This document shows positions 23,877-33,351 of a stretch of 64,000 bases of DNA, in pieces (position 1 is the first letter of the stretch; the number at the start of each line of letters is the position of its first letter). Position numbers and translations under genes: made by a program. Where the stretch lies: assembly GCF_036417845.1 (NCBI RefSeq), contig NC_090012.1:1240001-1304000 (forward strand), written 5' to 3'. The notes below the pieces were generated by a model. The model was not told the origin of the DNA and ran no database searches. It saw only the letters and a list, made by a program, of their open reading frames with translations. The DNA is from Apteryx mantelli. Lineage: Eukaryota; Chordata; Aves; Apterygiformes; Apterygidae.

Positions 23877-25831
23877 TTAGTTCGGCTCCCGTGCGGGCAG
23901 CGCGTCTCCCTGCAGGTTGTAGAGGGCCCCCAGCAGCTGCGACACGAAGTGGTAGACGTGACCCCAGAAGGCACCGCGGCGCCGGTGCTCCTGGTGCTGC
24001 CGGGACAGAGCAGGGCGGGTCAGCGCTGCGGCACCGCCGGAGAGGAGACCGGCGCGGGGAGGGGAACCGGGCGTCCCGGCTGCCGCCCGCTCCGACCGCT
24101 GAGGTTAGCGGCGGGCTCCAGCGAGGCGGTGCTGCGATTTTCAGGGGCGGCCCCGGCTGCAGGGCACTGGAAGGCGCAGGGCTGGTCCCACCCCAGCTCC
24201 CTGCCGCCCGCCCTCGCACTGAGCGCTCGTGCTCGCTCCCAGCCTTATATACACGGTGCTATTTATAGGCTGTGAGTCAGCGGCTGGCTGGCTCGCGCCC
24301 GCCCGCCCGGGGCTCCGCGGCCCCGCTCCCTCCCCGCGCAAACAAGCCGGCTGCTCCGCAGGGGGAGGGAGCCGCCGCTGCAGACCGGCCGCGTGCCCGG
24401 AGGTGGCGCGGAGAGTCCGGGGGGTCACGGGACGCCCAGGCCCCACGGCCAAGGCCAGGGCATGCGAGGGCAGCTGCAGGCAGCACCAGGACTCCCGGGT
24501 TCCCGCCCTGACCGGCAGTGGGGAGGTGGCTGGGGGCAGAAACCAGGACTTTTTGGGGTGGGGAAGGAAGGAGATGGAGGAAGAGGTCTGGGAGTCATGG
24601 GTTTCCCGCAGAGCCGCTCTGCCCCAGCCGGCCCCAGCTCACCTGCTGCTCGAGCGCCCGCTGGAAGGCGTCGCCCAGGCTGCGCAGGCGGGCTCCCAGC
24701 TCCTGCTCCAGGCTCGGGGGCTCCCCGGGCACGTGGCCGTTGGGCACGGCCGCCTCGCGGGTCGGCTCCGCGGGCAGCTCCTCCCCCTCCAGCCCGTCGT
24801 CCTCCGTGGGCTGAAACTCTCCTGCGGAGCGGGAGCGGCGAGGTCAGAGCCAGCCGGGGCGCTGGAGGGGCGGGGGGCACGGATGCCCGGCGGCCCCGGC
24901 TCGGCCGGCTGCGCTGCCCGCGCTGGCGCGGGGCCGGCTGGGACAGGATGCAAAGCCCGGCAAAGCCAGGCACCAGGGCTCGTCAACAGGAAAGCCCAGA
25001 ACAATTCCCGCCGCCACGGCTGGGGGGGACGGCGGGGGCGCCCGGCCCGCGCCGCGCTCCCGGCACCGGGGCTGCCGGCAGGTGGGACATGCCCCGGCTT
25101 GCCGGCACGGGCGCGCGCCCCGCCACCCTGCGCGCTGCCCGCCAGCCGCCTTCCTGCCGGCCGCGAGCGCGTGGGGCCCCGGCGGAGGCGGGAGGCTGCC
25201 GGCACGCAGCGCGGACGGCAAGGCGGCAGCGGCGGCCGCGGCGGTGTTTACTCGAGCATGAGGGCGGCTTGGGGCAGCCGGGACGGCGCAGGAGCCTCCG
25301 CGCCAGGGGCACGAGGCCGGTGCTGGCCGCTGTCCTGGCCGGGCTCGGCGCCCGTGGTGGGGACGAGGATGAGGATGGGGATGGGAACAGGCATAGGGAT
25401 GGGGACAGGGATAAGGATGGGGACGAGGAGGATGATGGAGATGGGGACAGGGATAGGGATGGGGACGAGGAGGATGATGGAGATGGGGACAGGGATAGGG
25501 GTGGGGACGAGGATGAGCCTCGCGCCCACCCACGTGCGGCCCAGGCGCATCCCGCCGAAGCGGCTCACTCACCCCGGGCTCTGGCAGTGGCAGTGGGGGC
25601 TCCAGCGGCGGCGGGGGCGTCCCGGCGCCCCGGGGCGCAGCGGTAGAGGGCGAAGGCGGCGGCGGCGGCAGGGGGGGCCCCGGGGCAGGCGCAGCTCAGC
25701 CGGGGCGCGGCGGCCAGGGGGCCCCGGCGGAGGGGGGCCGGCAGCGCCAGCGGCCCCCCCCGGCAGGCAGGGTGCCCCGGCAGGGCGGCTGGCGGCTCGG
25801 CGCGGCTCCCCTCCCGCAGCGGTCTGGCCAT
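23877..25831 (-). CDS. BBC3: BBC3 (PUMA), BH3-only pro-apoptotic protein
   Basis: PUMA is a p53-induced mitochondrial BH3-only protein that neutralises BCL2-family guardians. Coding exons on the minus strand are 25831-25573, 24821-24643 and 23996-23877. They join in phase to 185 aa (human 193). The N-terminus MARPLREGSRAEP parallels human MARARQEGSSPEP and is followed by an Ala/Pro/Cys-rich stretch. The BH3 helix is around residues 127-141 (ELGARLRSLGDAFQR), aligning with human EIGAQLRRMADDLNA. The last exon has a hydrophobic tail HVYHFVSQLLGALYNL and ends in EPN, as in human PUMA. The exon 2 acceptor is at about 25847, so 15 untranslated bases precede the ATG. The tail also resembles BMF; N-terminus and synteny favour BBC3. 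Confidence 0.9.
25085..25104. promoter_or_regulatory. BBC3: Candidate p53 response element in BBC3 intron
   Basis: GGACATGCCC is a perfect RRRCWWGYYY half-site. It is followed with no spacer by CGGCTTGCCG, which matches 8 of 10 positions including the CWWG core. It lies in the intron between the first two coding exons. Confidence 0.4.
25353..25515. repeat. 42-bp minisatellite in BBC3 intron
   Basis: Purine-rich on the plus strand. The unit contains GGGGACGAGGAGGATGATGG and GGGGACAGGGATAGG, with a clear 42-base spacing between copies and shorter degenerate copies at the left edge. The period is a multiple of three, so it stays open in frame on both strands without being coding. Confidence 0.75.
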
Positions 25832-26065
25832 CGCGCCCGGGGGGCTCTGCGGGGCCGAGCGGGGGCCGGTCGGGGGGGGGGGGGCCAGGCCGAGGGGGGG
25901 GGCCGGGACCCCCCCCCGTGGAATTCCCCCCCCCTGCGGAGCCCCCTGCTGCGCCGCGCCGCGCCCGCCAGGCGGCGCCCTGGCGGCGGGCGCTGTTTGT
26001 AAACAAACCGGGCGGCCCCGGGGCACCGCGGCGGGCAGCGGCGGCCCCGGCCCGGCCCGGCCCCC

Positions 26066-26085
26066 CGACATGCCCGGGCACGGCC
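26066..26085. promoter_or_regulatory. BBC3: Candidate p53 response element upstream of BBC3 start
   Basis: CGACATGCCC (9 of 10) joins GGGCACGGCC (8 of 10, imperfect core) without spacer, about 235 bases upstream of the BBC3 ATG, in the intron after the proposed non-coding exon 1. It is weaker than the element at 25085. Confidence 0.3.
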
Positions 26086-26094
26086 CCCCGGCCT

Positions 26095-26520
26095 GCCCCA
26101 CCGCTCCTGCCCCGCAGCACGGCCCCCCTCCCCTGCATGCACCGCTCCTGCCCCACACTGCTGCACCCCATTGCTGCACGCACCGCTCCCGCCCCGCAGC
26201 GCGATCCCTCCCGTGCAATGACCGCTCCTACCCCGCAGCGCGATCCGATCCCGTGCGTGCACCGCTCCCGCCCCACTGCTGCACCCCACCGCGGCGTGCA
26301 CCGCTCCTGCCCCACAGCACCATCCCCGCCGTGCATGCACCGCTCCTGCCCCCACAGCACTGCCCGCCCCGTGTACACACCGCTCCTGCCCCACAGCACG
26401 GTCCGCCCTGTGCACGCAGCGGTCCTGCCCCACAGCACGGTCCCCCCCGTGTAACGACCGCTCCTGCCCCATCGGGCACGCCGTTCCCCCCGTGCATGTA
26501 ACCTCCAGTGCATGCCCCCC
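26095..26520. repeat. Minisatellite of about 35-45 bp upstream of BBC3
   Basis: Roughly ten degenerate copies of a unit containing GCACCGCTCCTGCCCCACAGC and a CCCCCCGTGCATG-like spacer. It lies in the predicted first intron of BBC3. Long ORFs through it on both strands are artefacts of repetition. Confidence 0.75.
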
Positions 26521-26701
26521 TCCTGCTGTCCCACCGCGCGCCCCCCTCCGCTGATTCCCCCTCCCGCCCCACGGCGGCGGGTCCTTCTGCTGCATTCACC
26601 CCTGCTGCCCCACGGGGCGCGCCGTCCCGCGGCGGGGCACGGCACGGCACGCATGGCACGCATCCCCCCCGTCCCGTCCCGTCCCGTCGGGTCGCGCTTA
26701 C

Positions 26702-26880
26702 TGCAGCTGCATGAACCGTGCGGGGCGGCGGGTCCGGTGCGGGCGCGGGGCGGGCGCTGCGCTCGGCACCGGCTCGCGCTCGGCTCTGGCAGCGCGCGCC
26801 GCGGCGCCGCTCTCGGCAGGGCCCCGCCCCGTGACGTCACCGCCCCGCCCCGCCCCGCCCCGCCCCGGACAAGTTCGGGC
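26702..26880 (-). promoter_or_regulatory. BBC3: BBC3 promoter and probable non-coding exon 1
   Basis: On the plus strand a perfect palindromic CRE, TGACGTCA (26832-26839), adjoins about five tandem GC boxes (26841-26876). Downstream in the minus direction, a good donor CTGCA|GTAAGC ends a proposed exon at 26702. Splicing to 25846 gives a 5'UTR exon, as in human BBC3. An ATG at 26712-26710 in this exon is out of frame with the PUMA start and would act as an upstream ORF if transcribed. An E2F-like TTTGGCGC lies further out at 27490. Confidence 0.5.
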
Positions 26881-26984
26881 TTGTGCGGCGGCGGCGGCGG
26901 CCGGGGATCCCCGGGGGGGGGGGGATACGGGGGGCGAGGCCGGGGGTCCTGGGGGTGCAGGGGGCGTCGGGGGGTGCAGGGACC

Positions 26985-27330
26985 GGGGGGTGCATGGTGC
27001 ATGGGGGGCAGCGTGCATGGGGGTGCAGGGTGTGTGGGTGGTGCTGCACTGGGGGTGCATGTTGCATGGGGGTGCATATGGGTCTGGGGTGCAGGGTCTT
27101 CGGGGGTGGCCCATGGGGGGGGTGCACGGAGCTCTGGGGGTGCAGGGTGCATGGGGGTGCATATGGGTCCGGGGTGCAGAGTCTTTGGGGGGGTGGCCCA
27201 TGGGGGGGTGCACGCAGCTGTGGGGGTGCAGGGTGCCTTGGGGCGCATGTTGCATGGGGGGGTGCAGGCAGATCTGGGAGTACACGGGAGTCTGGGGGGG
27301 CTGCACGGGGGGACACGCGGGTCTGGGGGC
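26985..27330. repeat. G-rich degenerate minisatellite
   Basis: Repeats of GGGGGTGCATGTTGCATGG and GGGTGCATATGGGTC(T/C)GGGGTGCAG. The larger repeating block is about 100-110 bp: compare 27061-27130 with 27150-27215. No gene is supported. Confidence 0.65.
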
Positions 27331-27599
27331 GCAGGGGCCGCAGAGAGGTCGGGGGCAGGCGCACGGCGGCGGGGGGGCCCGGGGGGGGCCCCGCCCCGCC
27401 CCGCGGGGGCCGGCGGCGGCGCAGCCACTCAGGCGGCGGCGGGCGGCGCGGGCGGGGCGGGGCCGCGGCCGCCGTTTCCAGGGGAAGGTTTTGGCGCTGC
27501 CGCCTGCGCCCCGGTAACAGCGGCCGGGCCAACCAGGCGCCGCCGCCGCCGCCCGGCGGGGCGGGCCGCGGCCGGGACCCCCAACCGGCACCCGCAACC

Positions 27600-28140
27600 G
27601 GGACCCTGAGCCGCGGCCTGTCCGCAACCGGGACCCCCAACTCCCCCCCCCCCCCGAGCCGGGCCCCAAACTGGGACCCCTAACAAGGACCCCGAGCCAG
27701 GGCCACCACAACCGGGACCCCCAACCGGGGCCGCCCCGGCCACGGCCCCCACTGCGTCCGTCCCCAAAGCAGGTCCCTGGGGCAGGTCCCTTTCCCAACC
27801 CCAGCCCCAGCCCCGGGGCCTCCCCGCGCCCTGGTTCCCCCCGAACCAGGTCCTCCACACAGGTCCCTCTTGGACCCCTGCACCGTGGGGCTGCCCCGAA
27901 CCGGGTCCCCGCACCCAGGTCCTTCCCCGCACCGTGTCCCCCGCGGCCTCCCAAACCAGGTCCCCAGAGCGGGTCCTTTGCAGGGCTGTGCGCCCCAGGG
28001 CCTCCCCAAACCGGGTCCCTCCTGGACCCCCGTGCCCAGTGGCCTCCCAAATCCAGGTCCCAGAATCGGTCCCTCTTGGAGCGCTGCTCCCCGGGGCCTC
28101 CCCGAAAGGGGCCCCTGACGCGGGGGCCTCCCCGGCCCTG
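27600..28140. repeat. C-rich degenerate repeat (CCGGGACCCCCAAC and larger units)
   Basis: The left part (to about 27740) repeats AACCGGGACCCCCAAC-type units. The right part repeats a longer unit of about 55-60 bp containing GGGGCCTCCC, AAACCGGGTCCC and TCTTGGACCCC. The large ORFs on both strands have no family resemblance. Confidence 0.6.
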
Positions 28141-29100
28141 ACCCACGGCGGCTCCCGGGGCTGGTCCCCCCCTGCCCCGCAGCCCCTGGGGGACGCAGGA
28201 CCTGGCTCCAGCTGTGCTGGGGCCGGCACTCAGCCCCTGGACGGGGCCAGGATGGTCCCGGAGATGCTGCGGAGCCACCCGGGAGGTCCCGCATCCTGGG
28301 CTGGGGATTTCCCACCATGGGGCCAGGAGGGAAATTCCTGCCCCGAGCTGGAGGCGGTGTCGTCCTCCCCCGCCATCGTCACACAGCCGGGAGCCAGCGC
28401 TCGCCAGCCTGTGGCCCCGCGGGGGCTGAGGCCCAGCAAACTCGCTGCACGGGCAGCGCAGGGGGGCCGTGGCCAGTTTGCCCAGTGACAGCAGGACCCA
28501 TTCAGCAGCTCCCCACCACCATGTGGGGCTGGGGGGGGGGGGGCAGGGACGGCCGTGCCCCCTCCACCCCTCGGTGCGCAGGGCATTGCCCCATGTGATG
28601 AGCTGTGCCAGGCCTGGGGGTGCTGCAGCAGCCCCCAGCAGCGCATCCACACCGGCACAGCCGGTGCCCCCCAGTGCATGGGGGGGGGACAGGACAGCAG
28701 CGCCCGCGGGGGCTGTGATGTCACCCCCAAACCCACGATGAGGTCACCCCTGAAATCCTCATCCCGGAAAACCCTACAGCGTCAGCCCTGCCGCCCTGGG
28801 GGGGGGGGGGGGGCCGGGGCAGCCCCGTCCCGGGACTCCTGCCTGGCCTGGCCCCGGGGGACCCAGGCGTCCGGGCCCTCCCCGCCCCATCGCCCCGTTT
28901 CTGCCCCACCACCCCCTCCTCCCCGCCCCAAGCCCTGCCCCTGCCCCCTCCGGCCCGTTTCTGCCCCCTCTCCCCCTTCCCGCACCCCGTTCGCGACCCC
29001 GCATCACCTTCCGACCTGACCCCTGACCCTTCACCCCTGACCCCCCGCCCCCGTGCCCTCCCGGTCACCCCTGGCCCCGCCCCCGTTCCCCCCGGCCGCC
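28141..29100. other. GC-rich unique sequence, no gene supported
   Basis: Mostly unique but G- or C-run rich, with poly-G runs near 28523 and 28798. ORFs exist on both strands, but none shows a conserved domain or convincing splice pattern. A consensus kappaB site GGGAAATTCC lies at 28329-28338; its relevance is unknown. Confidence 0.5.
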
Positions 29101-29226
29101 GCCATCGGCCCCCCCGCTGCCGCCGCCGCCGCTCTCCCATTGGCTGGAGCAGCGCCCGCCGCAGCCAATCGGCGCCGAGCGGCAGCGCTGTATCCAGCGG
29201 AGCGCGCGCGACCAGCACCACCCCCG
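29101..29226. promoter_or_regulatory. Promoter-like island with opposed CCAAT boxes
   Basis: CpG-rich DNA with an inverted CCAAT (ATTGG, 29139-29143) and a direct CCAAT (29165-29169), spaced as in NF-Y-dependent promoters. It directly precedes the 12-bp repeat array. What it would transcribe is unknown. Confidence 0.4.
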
Positions 29227-30056
29227 CCTCGGCTATGGGTAGAGCTATAGGTACCGCTATAGGGGCCGCTATAGGTACAAATACAGGTGCCGCTATATGG
29301 ACCGTTATAGGTATGGCCATAGGTACACATATAGGGGCTGCTATAGGGGCTGTTATAGGTACGCATATAGGTGCCACTATAGGTGCTGCTCTAAGTGCTC
29401 TAAGCTCTACACATGTAGATGCTGCTATAGGTGCTGTTATAGGTGCCACTATAAGTGCCACTAGGGGTAGAGCTATAGGTACACATATAGGTGCCGCTAT
29501 AGGTAGAGCTATAGAAACCATTATAGGTACCACTATAGGTTCCACTATAGGTGAAGCTATGGGTGACTCTATGGGTACTGCTATAGGTAGAGCTATGGGT
29601 ACCACTATAGGTACTGCTATAAGTGAAGCTATAGGTACCACTATAGGTAGGGCTATAGGTACTGCTACAGGTACTGCTACAGGTAGAGCTATAGGTATCG
29701 CTATAGGTGCCACAAGGGGTAGAGCTATAGGTGCTGCTATAGGTACTGCTATGGGTATACATACAGGTACCATTACAGTTACAGCTACAGCTATAGGTAT
29801 GGGTACTGCTACAGGTACCGCTCTGGGTACAGCTCTAGTCATAGAGCTAGAGGCATAGGGACTGCTACTGATACTGTTACAGGTATATATGTTGCTATAG
29901 GTATAGGTACAGCTATGCATCCCGCTCCAGGAATAGGTACTGCTACAGGTACCAACACAGGTATAGGTATAGCTATAGGTCCTGCTATAGGTACAGGTAA
30001 GGGTGCCAGTATGGGTGCAGGTATAAGCCGAGGCGCACCTATAGGCAGAGCTATAT
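29227..30056. repeat. 12-bp tandem array, unit GCTATAGGTACC and variants
   Basis: About 68 degenerate copies of a 12-base unit built of two palindromic hexamers, CTATAG and GGTACC. The array is far more AT-rich than its flanks. Because 12 is a multiple of three, it stays open on both strands, reading Ala-Ile-Gly-Thr repeats forward (ATG at 29235, 207 codons) and Val-Pro-Ile-Ala repeats in reverse. I treat it as a minisatellite; translation is unproven. Confidence 0.9.
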
Positions 30057-30296
30057 GTTTCTCCCTCCCTCGGCCGCGGCAGCGTGCCATGCCGTGCCGG
30101 GACCCAGGAGCCCACGTGGCCCCGTGGAGGCCGGGGGGCCCTGCTGGCCCCACCGCTGCTGTGGCCCTTTTGGGGCTCTTCCAGCTGGTTCGGGACCGGT
30201 TCAGGGCGAGCGCTGGGCGCAGCCGCAGCCGCAGCTGGGGCCCATGGCTGCAGCACATCTGCACCCGGGCAGACCCCAGCCTGGGCACAATGTCGC

Positions 30297-30705
30297 TGGG
30301 GTACACCCAGCCCACGCACAACCCCTCCCGGGGTACACCCTGCCCACGCACAACCCCTCCTGGGGTACACCCTGCCCAGGCACAACCTCACTGGAGTACA
30401 CCCTACCCAGGCACAGCCCCTCCCGGGGTACACCCAGCCCATGCACAACCCCTCCCGGGGTACACCCTGCCCATGCACAACCCCTCCTGGGGTACACCCT
30501 GCCCAGGCACAACCTCACTGGAGTACACCCTACCCAGGCACAGCCCCTCCTGGGGTACACCCAGCTCAGGAACACCCCCCCCAGGTACACCCTGCCCATG
30601 TACAACCCCTCCTGGGGTACACCCTCCCATGCACAACCCCGCTGGGGTACACCCTGCTCCTGCACAACCCCCCCAGGTTACACCCTGCCCATGCAGAGCC
30701 CTGCC
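30297..30705. repeat. 32-bp minisatellite
   Basis: About a dozen copies of a 32-base unit including CCTCCCGGGGTACACCCTGC and a CCA(C/G/T)GCACAAC spacer. Copies alternate between a GGGGTACACCC and a GGAGTACACCC form, suggesting duplication of two- or three-unit blocks. Confidence 0.85.
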
Positions 30706-30789
30706 CAGGCCGGGGGGCTCCCTCCCGCTGCCCCCTCCCCATGCCCAAAGCGTTCCATGCTGCTGCCGCCGCCGCATCCCGCATCCCGC

Positions 30790-30870
30790 ATCCTGCATCC
30801 TGCATCCCTGCGCGGGCGCAGCCAATCGCCGCCTGCCGTCGCGGCCAGACCAGGAGCTGCCATGGAAACA
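30790..30870. promoter_or_regulatory. Second CCAAT island with RFX X-box-like palindrome
   Basis: A CCAAT box at 30822-30826 sits in a context (GCAGCCAATCGCCGCC) nearly identical to that at 29161. It is followed at 30856-30869 by GCTGCCATGGAAAC, close to the RFX X-box palindrome. The ATG inside it has a good Kozak context but opens into repeat sequence. Confidence 0.35.
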
Positions 30871-30939
30871 GCGGAGCAGCCGGGCAGGGAACCGCCGGCA
30901 GCCCCCGCTCGCCCCCCGCCCAGCCCCAGGGGCCGCCGG

Positions 30940-31375
30940 CCATGGCACGGGGACACGGGGACACGGGGACAGCGGGACATGGGGGCATGGGAGTGCAGGG
31001 ACACAGGGACATGGGCACCCAGGGTACCCAGGGATGCAGGGACATGGAGATGCAGGACAACGGGACGTTGGGGGCCCAGGGTCACAGTGTCACAGGGACA
31101 CAGGGACACGGGGATGTGGAGACAGGGGGGCCAGGGGTCCTGGGAAACAGGGGCACAGGAACACGGTGGCACTGGGGCACAGGGATGTGGGGACATGGGA
31201 ACGTGGGGACACGGGAACACAGGGATGTGGGGATGTGGGGGCCCTGGGGACGTGGGGGCCCAGGGGTGCAGGGGCGCAGGGACACTGGGACACGGGGACA
31301 TGGGGATGCAGGGACATGGGGACATGGGGACACAGGGGCAGGGAGCTGCGGGGCCCTGGGAAGCAGGGGCGCAGG
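30940..31375. repeat. Degenerate GGGGACACGG-type minisatellite
   Basis: Purine-rich short units (about 9-18 bases) such as GGGACACGGGGACATGGGG, heavily degenerate. No gene is supported. Confidence 0.75.
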
Positions 31376-31499
31376 GCTGGTGTGCGCAGGCGGGAGCCCG
31401 TGTGCTTGCGAGCGTGCGCATGCACACACGTGTTCTCGGGGAGCACAGGCTGTGCACCGTGCGTGTGCGTGAGCCAGTGTGCGCACACACTATGCGGGT

Positions 31500-32515
31500 G
31501 AGCGCGGGGCCACGTGTGCGAGGGCACACGTGTGCGAGCTGTTGTGCCTGCACGAACATGGATGGGCAGGTGCCAGCACACGTGTGTGCAAGGGCACGTG
31601 TGTGCGAGCTGTTGTGCCTGCACGAACATGGATGGGCAGGTGCCAGCACACGCATGTGCGAGGGCACGTGTGTGCGAGCTGTTGTGCCTGCACGAACATG
31701 GATGGGCAGGTGCCAGCACACGTGTGTGCAAGGGCACGCGTGTGCGAGCTGTTGTGCCTGCACGAACATGGATGGGCAGGTGCCAGCACACGCATGTGCG
31801 AGGGCACGCGTGTGCGAGCTGTTGTGCCTGCACGAACATGGATGGGCAGGTGCCAGCACACGCGTGTGCGAGGGCACGCGTGTGCGAGCTGTTGTGCCTG
31901 CACGAACATGGATGGGCAGGTGCCAGCACACGCGTGTGCGAGGGCACGTGTGTGCGAGCTGTTGTGCCTGCACGAACATGGATGGGCAGGTGCCAGCACA
32001 CGCATGTGCGAGGGCACGTGTGTGCGAGCTGTTGTGCCTGCACGAACATGGATGGGCAGGTGCCAGCACACGTGTGTGCAAGGGCACGCGTGTGCGAGCT
32101 GTTGTGCCTGCACGAACATGGATGGGCAGGTGCCAGCACACGCATGTGCGAGGGCACGCGTGTGCGAGCTGTTGTGCCTGCACGAACATGGATGGGCAGG
32201 TGCCAGCACACGCGTGTGCGAGGGCACGCGTGTGCGAGCTGTTGTGCCTGCACGAACATGGATGGGCAGGTGCCAGCACACGCGTGTGCGAGGGCACGTG
32301 TGTGCGAGCTGCTGCGCCTGCACAAACATGGATGGGCAGGTGCCAGCACACGCGGGTGCGAGGGCACGTGTGTGCGAGCTGTTGTGCCTGCACGAACATG
32401 GATGGGCAGGTGCCAGCACACGCGTGTGCGAGGGCACGCGTGTGCGAGCTGCTGCGCCTGTGTGAACACAGACAGGCGGGTGCCAGCACACGCGTGTGCG
32501 AGGGTGCACGTGCAT
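31500..32515. repeat. 70-bp satellite array with 350-bp higher-order repeat
   Basis: About 14.5 head-to-tail copies of a 70-base unit containing GTGCCTGCACGAACATGGAT and a variable CACG(C/T)(G/A)TGTGCG segment with CACGTG and CACACGCGTGTG palindromes. Variants show a five-unit block: 31591-31961 is identical by eye to 31941-32311. The period is not a multiple of three, yet all frames lack stops over most of it, producing the Cys/His-rich 820-codon ORF, which I regard as spurious. Confidence 0.95.
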
Positions 32516-32554
32516 AGCGGGCTCACGCCTTGCAGCATGCGGGCAGAGGGCTGG

Positions 32555-33095
32555 ACCGGCGATGGCGGACAGACATGTAGAGGGATGGAGGGAGGGAGGG
32601 ATGGACAGAGAGATGGATGGACATATAGAGGGACAGACAGACACGTAGAGGGATGTAGGGAGGGACACGTAGAGAGACATATGGATGAACATACAGAGGG
32701 ATGTATGGGCAGACAGAGCATTATGGAGGGACATATGGGGGACACATATGGGGACAAATGTATGGACATATAGGGGGTGTATAGAGGGACATATAGAGGG
32801 ACATATAGGGGACTTATGCACAGACATATAGGGGGACATGCGCACAGACACAAAGAGGGACATATGGAGTGACATACAGAGGGACAAATGGAGGGACATA
32901 CGGAGGGACGTATAGAGGGGCATATAGGGGGACATATGGGGGATGTGTGCACAGACATACAGAGGCATGTATGGAGGGACATATAGGGGACCTTATAGAG
33001 GGACATACAGAGAGAAGTATGGGGGGACATATGGGGGACATATGGGGGACGTATAGGGGGAGGTATGGAGGGACGTATAGGGGACATATAGCGGA
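32555..33095. repeat. Short-unit GGGACATATAGA minisatellite
   Basis: Degenerate 10-14-base units with core GGGACATAT(A/G)GAG repeat for about 540 bases up to the CCDC9 CpG island. Open frames through it are artefacts. Confidence 0.85.
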
Positions 33096-33099
33096 CACA

Positions 33100-33351
33100 G
33101 CGGCGCGCGCGCCCGTCGCGCCCTGCCGGAGCGGCGCCGCCTGCAGTGGCTCCTCCGCGCCGCCAGGGGCCGCGCCGCCCCCGTGCCGCCCGCCGCGGCC
33201 GCGGCTCCTTTAAGGCCCCTCCCTGCGCGGGCCGGAAGCGGAAGTCGCTCGCGCGTGGTGGTGGGCGGGGCGGGTCGCCTGGGTCCCCGGGGAGCCGCTC
33301 GGACGCCTGGGTCCTCGCCGCGAGCCCGGCCCGGCCCGGCCCGGCCCGGGG
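33100..33351 (+). promoter_or_regulatory. CCDC9: CCDC9 CpG-island promoter
   Basis: CpG-dense and TATA-less. A tandem ETS/GABPA site, CCGGAAGCGGAAGT, is at 33232-33245, about 110 bases before the start codon. Transcription probably begins close by. Confidence 0.65.

Noticed and set aside
23877-24821. Naming the BH3-only gene BMF
   Set aside because: The tail resembles BMF, but the MAR-type N-terminus, the C-terminal EPN, the BH3 alignment and the position between SAE1 and CCDC9 fit BBC3 better.
24229-27428. Very long ORFs on both strands across BBC3 introns and upstream repeats (741 and 619 codons)
   Set aside because: They cross well-supported BBC3 splice sites in the wrong frame and consist of GC-rich repeat translation.
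31500-32515. CRISPR-like appearance of the 70-bp array
   Set aside because: The copies are contiguous with no unique spacers, and the host is a vertebrate. It is a satellite.
30055-32517. 820-codon plus-strand ORF rich in Cys/His repeats
   Set aside because: It runs through three unrelated minisatellites. The 70-bp unit simply lacks stops in all frames, and there is no conserved domain or consistent coding phase.
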